Shown here one piece after another: positions 6,501 to 9,710 of a DNA stretch of 9,710 nucleotides. The stretch's first letter is position 1; every line of letters begins with the position of its first letter. The notes under the pieces were generated by a model. The model made no database searches. It saw only the letters and a list, made by a program, of their open reading frames with translations, and was not told where the DNA came from. Source of the DNA: CAYXVU01 sp964468725 (GTDB lineage Bacteria; Acidobacteriota; Blastocatellia; UBA7656); NCBI GenBank assembly GCA_964468725.1, contig CAYXVU010000230.1, positions 1 to 9,710 on the forward strand, written 5' to 3'. The position numbers were made by a program, and so were the translations under genes.

Positions 6501-7960
6501 GAGTCTGCTCCCAGATCGTTGTTGTTCAACACCATAATAATCGCTGCCGGAGCGGATGGAACAATCGCGGCTGCCGCCTCACCACTTCGCAAAATCACCA
6601 AATCGCTCAAACCATCTTTATTTAATCTCATGGGTAAAACGGCAACCGGCTCTCTATCGAAATTGAGCTCGACAATCGGCGCGCGCTCCGTTGCCTGTTG
6701 ATTGCGGTCGGTAACGGCAAGGGGCTTGTCGGATTCGAGTATGTGCAGTTGACGATTCCCCTTATCAACAATGAGCAGATTATCTCCCCCCCGACTTGAA
6801 ACTCGCGCGCAAAGTAGACTCGTTGCGTACGGCCAAATTCCAGCATCCTGTTTTACTGGCCGATTACGAAGAAAGCCCGAAAGGTTTTTCTTTGCCCTCT
6901 TTGCTATCCCCCTACTTCCGCCGACGATCCGCACGGCGCCATCTTCGCCAAGCAGAGCTAAATCGGTTGCCGGGTCGCCGGTAAAATCTCCTGCGGCTAT
7001 TGAACGAAGCCGAAAATTTAACTCCCGGCGTTCAACCTTGCGTTCAGGCAGTTGTGCCTGCACCGGTTCCCTATGCGGAAGCCGGTTACGACCGGATACC
7101 ACTAACAATTGGATTCCTGCGGCAATCGCCAGATCATTTTCAGACTGCTGGGTGAGTTGTGCGAAAGCAAATGAAGTGGCGGCAACAGGCAGGCGTATGG
7201 TTTCAACTCTGGCGCGCAATGCTCCTTCGGAAGATGCAAAGATAAGAGCCTGTGCCCGACCTTTATTGACCACTCCGACAACCAAATCAGCAAGCCCATC
7301 CCTGCGATCAATCTCACCCGTTGCCAATGCTGTCAAGGTTCCGGGCAAAGTAATGGCAGTCGGCCTATCAAGCTGGCCTTTGCCATCACCGCGCAGAATG
7401 GTCAAACGATCATCACCGCGTGCCCCGATCACCACATCGAGATGGCCATCGGCATCAAAATCGCCCGCAGCGACCAATTCGGGAAGTTGAGGAGTCTGAA
7501 AGACATTGGCGGGCGCGAGAAAGGGTGAATCGGTGAAGGCGCCTTCGGCTCTGTGTCGTTGGGCTTCCGGCGCATTAGGAAAGATCGAATCCGCATTGCC
7601 GCGATGAAGAGTTAAAATTCCGCCCATTTGGCTTTGATAGGCGCTAATCAAATCGGGTACGCCATCTTCGTCGAAATCTTCTGCGGTCAGCGTCAGCGGT
7701 TCGACCTGCCCGTTTCGCAAAGCCAAAGCAGCAGGCGAAGCATCCGCATAAAGTAAGGGTAAATCATGCCCTTCTTGAAGATTGATTGGGCGGTAACCGT
7801 GCGATTGAACGCGAACGCTTACCCGCTCATTCAATGTCACTGATGGTGTACTGGTTACATTGTGAGCGAGCGCCGAATGGGTCGAAACAGTATGAAGTTG
7901 GCTGGCAATCAGTACACAGGAAGCCGAGGCGAGAAGAGCAAACAGCAATACAGGCTTCAT
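3515..7960 (-). CDS. Giant secreted protein: FG-GAP repeats, beta-helix, HYR domains
   Basis: A 1481-residue exported protein, probably at the cell surface or in the medium. Residues 1-20 or so form a signal peptide. Residues 94-466 carry FG-GAP/VCBS-type propeller repeats with calcium-loop motifs (D-F-D-E-D-G-V-P-D-L at 95-104, D-F-D-A-D-G-H-L-D-V at 168-177, D-F-T-G-D at 325-329, L-N-K-D-G-L-S-D-L at 446-454). Residues 474-912 are a right-handed beta-helix opening with D-S-L-R-Q-A-I-M-N-A-N and built of N-F-I-G-T-D and I-G-G repeats, closing with a capping beta domain ending S-E-F-S-Q-C. Residues 965-1182 hold three HYR-like domains with repeated C-x-P-P-S-G-S and paired cysteines. Residues 1185-1481 are beta-rich, with T-I-R-N-R-G-F and F-D-S-N-L-D-V. 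No catalytic motif, LPXTG or PEP-CTERM signal is visible. An adhesive or carbohydrate/matrix-binding role is inferred. ATG 7960 is chosen over ATG 7975 because GGGAG lies eight bases before it. Confidence 0.87.
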   Translation of the reverse strand: MKPVLLFALLASASCVLIASQLHTVSTHSALAHNVTSTPSVTLNERVSVRVQSHGYRPINLQEGHDLPLLYADASPAALALRNGQVEPLTLTAEDFDEDGVPDLISAYQSQMGGILTLHRGNADSIFPNAPEAQRHRAEGAFTDSPFLAPANVFQTPQLPELVAAGDFDADGHLDVVIGARGDDRLTILRGDGKGQLDRPTAITLPGTLTALATGEIDRRDGLADLVVGVVNKGRAQALIFASSEGALRARVETIRLPVAATSFAFAQLTQQSENDLAIAAGIQLLVVSGRNRLPHREPVQAQLPERKVERRELNFRLRSIAAGDFTGDPATDLALLGEDGAVRIVGGSRGIAKRAKKNLSGFLRNRPVKQDAGIWPYATSLLCARVSSRGGDNLLIVDKGNRQLHILESDKPLAVTDRNQQATERAPIVELNFDREPVAVLPMRLNKDGLSDLVILRSGEAAAAIVPSAPAAIIMVLNNNDLGADSLRQAIMNANSSAGADEIQFDVGGGGLQTITLASALPMITETLVIDGTTQPGFAGQPLIELNGLNVLSGAGLIFNTADSIARGLVINRFGGEGINITGIGNRVEGCFIGTTAAGIMPLGNQQGVLITPNSQSNTIGGVTVASRNLISSNIGNGIQINGAGASNNLVQGNFIGTDVSGGSLLGNTNSAIFISGGATGNTIGGMTVTARNLLSGNANSGVFISGSGTDGNLIQGNFIGTDITGTLDLGNSLGGVINNLGGNNSIGGTPSAANRIAFNDGAGVLVLAGTGNRLESNSIFLNAQIGIDLHDDGGVTLNDSLDADMGGNDRQNFAVLTLVQSNGFTTNIQGTLNSTPNTTFTIQFFSNPDCDPSGFGEGQQLLGSTIVATDFSGNAAFTATVPVPVVSGQSITSLVTNPGGSTSEFSQCQPAIVIACSISCSLDIFALTSRSGIPIIAPASTMQKSDSPDMPTSAKLSAAIVRPQAEMCGAIVSYSQPMTSGSCGTVVCNPPSGSLFAVGTTQVICVTEAGPFCTFNVTVIDDTRPMITCPNIPPVKTTRGQETAVVTYPNPVTVDPCPGGTVTCTPPSGSVFPLGISNVDCRARDDAGNESVCQFAVTVTDGDNPTIQCPATVAAEIPVGQTSALVNYPAPTATDNLPGVKVLCEPPSGSRFALGITTVTCTATDVQGNQSQCQFTVSATGGTPTISVEIPNGDDRLEFGEDTPVDPVRKSPKRKSPCSFFTIRNRGFALAVLTLDSIRRLGRDVADGKISDANEGNLYELSILNADRSETVVSRGDTVRIGIGESREFCLRFTPFLPAVADRNDNLPATAVIPNVIASAVNFQLANGAPFTINVDARIDTDLKFVNRQNPRQKPILTFARSGNELIFEYSIFDSNLDVTHARYEFLDANGNVFGQPIEVGLSEPLSQRGLVKGQSFTVEQRFTGANTNPEIVGGRVTVFDRNTSISRKTVSPQSRATAALAFHRKLRTTLILRPISLR
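5624..6184 (-). repeat. Three ~64-residue tandem units in the beta-helix
   Basis: Within the giant protein, F-I-G-T recurs at residues 593, 656 and 720, and I-G-G at 621, 685 and 748. The period is thus 63-64 residues (about 190 bases), and the third unit is degenerate at its end (N-S-I-F-L-N). Each unit also repeats R-N-L-x-S and a G-x-x-I-x-G strand. Sixty-four residues fits three beta-helix coils of about 21 each. The units are recognisable in DNA but clearly diverged, so this is an old internal duplication. Confidence 0.75.
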
Positions 7961-7968
7961 TTTGATTT

Positions 7969-7973
7969 CTCCC
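7969..7973 (-). promoter_or_regulatory. Shine-Dalgarno GGGAG deciding the giant-gene start
   Basis: GGGAG on the minus strand at 7973-7969 sits eight bases before ATG 7960. It overlaps the last base of the upstream in-frame ATG 7975, which has no ribosome-binding site of its own. A start at 7960 also gives a cleaner signal peptide (M-K-P-V-L-L-F-A-L-L). Confidence 0.65.
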
Positions 7974-8016
7974 ATGAGCAGCGATAAGAAGCCTAAGATA
8001 ACCGGTTTCTGCTCAG

Positions 8017-8022
8017 ATTATA
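8017..8022 (-). promoter_or_regulatory. Candidate -10 box for the giant-protein/FecR-like pair
   Basis: A perfect TATAAT reads on the minus strand at 8022-8017, 56 bases before the ATG at 7960. No good -35 lies at 16-18 bases; only a T-rich stretch and TTGCCG at too short a spacing (12 bases) are seen. The 144-base gap between this gene and the CoA-binding protein gene contains no other clear signal and no convincing terminator. Confidence 0.35.
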
Positions 8023-8104
8023 GAAATGTGATAACGGCAAAAAATGAATGCTGAAACGCGAAAGATTCTACTGCAAAACATCGAATTCGCAAACCATGTT
8101 ACGG

Positions 8105-8515
8105 TCACTTCCTTCGTCGAAGATGCTCCCGAAATAAACAGTTATCCATCACAACGGCCAATCCGGCTTGCCGGGCTCGCTCTGCTGCAGCGGCATCAAT
8201 CACCCCGTCCTGCATCCAAATTGCTTGCGCGCCTAAACGAATGGCTTCATCCACATGCTGGCCTGCCTCTTCACTGCGACGAAAGATATTGACCAGTTGA
8301 ATCGGTTCGGGCACGGCGTCGAGAGTTGCGTAGGCGGTCTCTCCCAAAACCTCTTTTTCGTTCGGATTGACAGGAATGATTCGATACCCTTGCGACTTCA
8401 TATATCGTGACACATCAAAACTGGGGCGGTAGGGATTGGAAGATAATCCGACTACTGCGATGGTTTTGCACTCCTCCAAAATGTAATTGATCGTCTCCTG
8501 TCCGTTGATCTCCAC
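8105..8515 (-). CDS. CoA-binding Rossmann protein (YccU family)
   Basis: A 136-residue cytoplasmic protein covering the whole YccU/CoA_binding family length. The N-terminal Rossmann motif is T-I-A-V-V-G-L-S-S-N-P-Y-R-P-S at 18-32, followed by V-S-R-Y-M-K-S-Q-G-Y-R-I-I-P-V-N-P at 35-51, G-E-T-A-Y at 58-62, V-N-I-F-R-R-S-E at 75-82, and A-I-W-M-Q-D-G-V at 98-105. The end reads V-V-M-D-N-C, where most members have M-D-R-C. The domain resembles the CoA-binding part of succinyl-CoA ligase. The cellular role of stand-alone members is not settled. The start is GTG 8515 with GGGAGG four bases upstream; an overlapping ATG at 8517 is out of frame. It begins 29 bases after the class IV PLP-enzyme gene, so the two are likely co-transcribed. 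Confidence 0.88.
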   Translation of the reverse strand: MEINGQETINYILEECKTIAVVGLSSNPYRPSFDVSRYMKSQGYRIIPVNPNEKEVLGETAYATLDAVPEPIQLVNIFRRSEEAGQHVDEAIRLGAQAIWMQDGVIDAAAAERARQAGLAVVMDNCLFREHLRRRK

Positions 8516-8544
8516 ATAACCTCCCGAACCAAACCCATTGGTCT

Positions 8545-9396
8545 CTATTTACTCTGTAAAGTTTGTCGCACAAGTTTTGTCATTTCACGCCGAATCAGCC
8601 GATGAATTCCTGACGCCTTGGCATCATACTCTTTGATGTCGTAACGCGACACCCGCGTAATGCCCCTTGCCGTCGAGGTCAGAAATACTTCCGCAGCGCC
8701 TAACAAACGTTGCACAGGAAAACTCCCTTCAATCAGATTCAGTTTGCAGCGTTGTAAAATTTCACAGGTGAATGCGCGCATGACTCCGGCGACACAGCCG
8801 GTCGCCAAGGAAGGCGTAAAAACCTCATTGCCATCAGACCAGAAGAGATTGCCTGCTGTCGCCGAAACCATCTCTCCGCGTTCATTGAGCAATACGGCTT
8901 CGTCGAATTTTCTTAACCGTGCCTCTTCCATCGCCAGCAAGTGTTCAAGCATCGCCGTGCGTTTGATTCCAGCCAGCGGGCTGGATGACAAAATCCGATA
9001 GGGAGAGATCGTTAGCGCAGCATCGCGGGGAGATTGCTTGCGCTCTGTCGCTGTGAAGATCAACAAATCCGTTTCACGCCCTAAATCTTTGCGCCAGCCA
9101 CTGGCTTTGCTCTTCAGCAAGGTAATACGCGCTCGCCCATCAATCACGCCATTAGCGGTTATCAGTTCGTTCATTGCAAAAGCTGATTGCTCCGCATTGA
9201 CCTTCGTTGCAATCTGCGCCCGTTCTGCGTGTTTGAGCAATCGCTGCCAGTATCGTTCGAAAGCAAAGGCTTCACCGGCAATGATCCGCAAGGTGGCAAA
9301 TACACCCCAACCGTACAGCAAACCGGCATTGTTCACTTCGACACCCGCTGTTTCGGCTTCTACCACCCGGTCGTTGTAATAAATCAGGCGATCCAT
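8545..9396 (-). CDS. Class IV PLP enzyme, PabC-like (aminodeoxychorismate lyase or aminotransferase)
   Basis: A 283-residue fold-type IV PLP enzyme of usual length. Landmarks are N-N-A-G-L-L-Y-G-W-G-V-F-A-T-L-R at 22-37, the phosphate/substrate Arg-rich segment R-A-R-I-T-L-L at 88-94, the PLP lysine K145 in A-G-I-K-R-T-A-M-L-E-H, then N-E-R-G-E-M at 171-176, G-N-L-F-W at 182-186, and T-P-S-L-A-T-G-C-V-A-G-V-M-R at 194-207. The N-L-F-W and V-M-R context favours PabC, which makes 4-aminobenzoate for folate from aminodeoxychorismate; a branched-chain or D-amino-acid aminotransferase cannot be excluded. The usual Glu just before A-x-x-N-L-F is Ser178 here. The longest frame starts at GTG 9450, overlapping the upstream TGA. 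ATG 9396 is preferred because homology-like sequence begins there (M-D-R-L-I-Y-Y-N-D), although its ribosome-binding site is weak. No pabA or pabB lies in the window. Confidence 0.85.
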   Translation of the reverse strand: MDRLIYYNDRVVEAETAGVEVNNAGLLYGWGVFATLRIIAGEAFAFERYWQRLLKHAERAQIATKVNAEQSAFAMNELITANGVIDGRARITLLKSKASGWRKDLGRETDLLIFTATERKQSPRDAALTISPYRILSSSPLAGIKRTAMLEHLLAMEEARLRKFDEAVLLNERGEMVSATAGNLFWSDGNEVFTPSLATGCVAGVMRAFTCEILQRCKLNLIEGSFPVQRLLGAAEVFLTSTARGITRVSRYDIKEYDAKASGIHRLIRREMTKLVRQTLQSK

Positions 9397-9409
9397 TGCT
9401 CGATCAAAA

Positions 9410-9436
9410 GTCGAAAGTCGAAGTTTGACTTTCGAC
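9410..9436. repeat. GTCGAAA-type inverted repeat at the thioesterase/PabC-like junction
   Basis: GTCGAAAGTC at 9410-9419 and its exact reverse complement GACTTTCGAC at 9427-9436 flank a seven-base GAAGTTT loop, giving a 10-bp perfect stem. The left arm also reads as tandem AAAGTCG heptamers. It lies just after the thioesterase stop and 14 bases before ATG 9396. It could be a dispersed short repeat, an RNA structure between two operon genes, or both. Confidence 0.65.
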
Positions 9437-9446
9437 CCAGTCTCTC

Positions 9447-9710
9447 TCACTCCCTCAAGAATTCTCCGCGCAAAAAGGCCGCGTATTTCTCCGGCATCGA
9501 AGAGGGTCGGCCTTGCGCGTTCATAAAGACATGCTTGGTTTCGCCCGTAGCAATAGCCGCACCGTCAGATCGAACAATTTCATAACGGAAAGTCAGCGTC
9601 CGTTTCGTCAATTCTGCGATGACCGTTCGAACGATTAGATCATCTTCATACCGCGCAGGGGTTTTGTAGCGACATTTGGCTTCAGCAACGATCAGAAACA
9701 GCCCGGTTTC
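9447..9710 (-). CDS. YbgC/FadM-type acyl-CoA thioesterase, C-terminal part
   Basis: The last 87 residues of a hot-dog-fold thioesterase whose start lies beyond the window; the stop is TGA 9449-9447. The visible part matches the second half of the 4-hydroxybenzoyl-CoA/YbgC thioesterase fold. It has L-F-L-I-V-A-E-A-K-C-R-Y-K-T-P-A-R-Y-E-D, the strand I-V-R-T-V-I, then the strands T-L-T-F-R-Y-E-I-V-R and A-T-G-E-T-K-H-V-F-M. It ends with the P-S-S-M-P-E-K-Y-A-A-F-L helix typical of the family. Such enzymes hydrolyse acyl-CoA thioesters in the cytoplasm. The catalytic Asp of the N-terminal D-x-x-x-H-x-N-N-x-x-Y motif would be outside the window. It is the first visible gene of a minus-strand set with the PabC-like and YccU-like proteins; the substrate is unknown. 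Confidence 0.85.
   Translation of the reverse strand, partial: ETGLFLIVAEAKCRYKTPARYEDDLIVRTVIAELTKRTLTFRYEIVRSDGAAIATGETKHVFMNAQGRPSSMPEKYAAFLRGEFLRE

Noticed and set aside
5225..6541. Tandem repeats that could suggest a CRISPR-like array
   Set aside because: The repeats are about 190 bases, diverged, and in frame within a beta-helix coding region; there are no uniform short repeats with unique spacers.
6771..7490. A 239-codon open frame on the plus strand opposite the giant gene
   Set aside because: It is Arg/Ser/Pro-rich, antisense to clear FG-GAP repeats, and has no ribosome-binding site; it is a shadow of the minus-strand gene.
8044..8292. An 82-codon plus-strand open frame starting in the gap before the giant gene
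   Set aside because: Most of it is antisense to the YccU-like gene, with no ribosome-binding site before its ATG.

Overview
The window looks like an ordinary chromosomal stretch of a bacterium of moderate GC content (about half by eye). The best taxonomic guess is Acidobacteriota, perhaps class Blastocatellia. That guess rests on recalled protein style, not a search: a very large secreted protein joining FG-GAP repeats, a right-handed beta-helix with N-F-I-G-T-D/I-G-G repeats, HYR domains and a C-terminal beta-rich region, beside a FecR-like/Big_1 protein and a secreted heavy-metal-binding-domain protein. There is no tRNA, rRNA, CRISPR array, transposase or phage gene.

Left arm, plus strand (1-2325). 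The window opens inside the C-terminal end of a CaiB/BaiF (family III) CoA-transferase gene. A small ABM-fold monooxygenase-like protein follows 50 bases later and is probably in the same operon. Next is a short coiled-coil protein whose reading frame is cut by a TAG, with 18 more sense codons in the same frame. Then comes a secreted protein behind a good sigma-70-type promoter. It carries a Cys/Met/His heavy-metal-binding motif and two copies of a beta-rich domain, each with an HxHP motif.

Convergent junction (2326-2465). This 140-base gap holds a perfect 6-bp hairpin and a 12-bp direct repeat whose second copy lies in the end of the neighbouring gene.

Right arm, minus strand (9710 down to 2466). 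A YbgC/FadM-type thioesterase (partial at the window edge), a class IV PLP enzyme resembling aminodeoxychorismate lyase (PabC), and a YccU-type CoA-binding protein form one likely metabolic operon with short spacings. After a 144-base gap with a -10-like box come the 1481-residue secreted protein and, 47 bases later, the FecR-like/Big_1 membrane-anchored protein. These two look like a co-expressed envelope or surface pair.

Several start codons were moved from the longest-frame choice because the Shine-Dalgarno sequence overlaps or follows the first possible start. This applies to the coiled-coil, FecR-like and giant-protein genes, and for a different reason to the PabC-like gene. The most unusual items are the duplicated HxHP metal protein, the giant-protein/FecR pair, the stop-interrupted coiled-coil gene and a GTCGAAA-type hairpin at the thioesterase/PabC-like junction. 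None of them clearly amounts to a new system.
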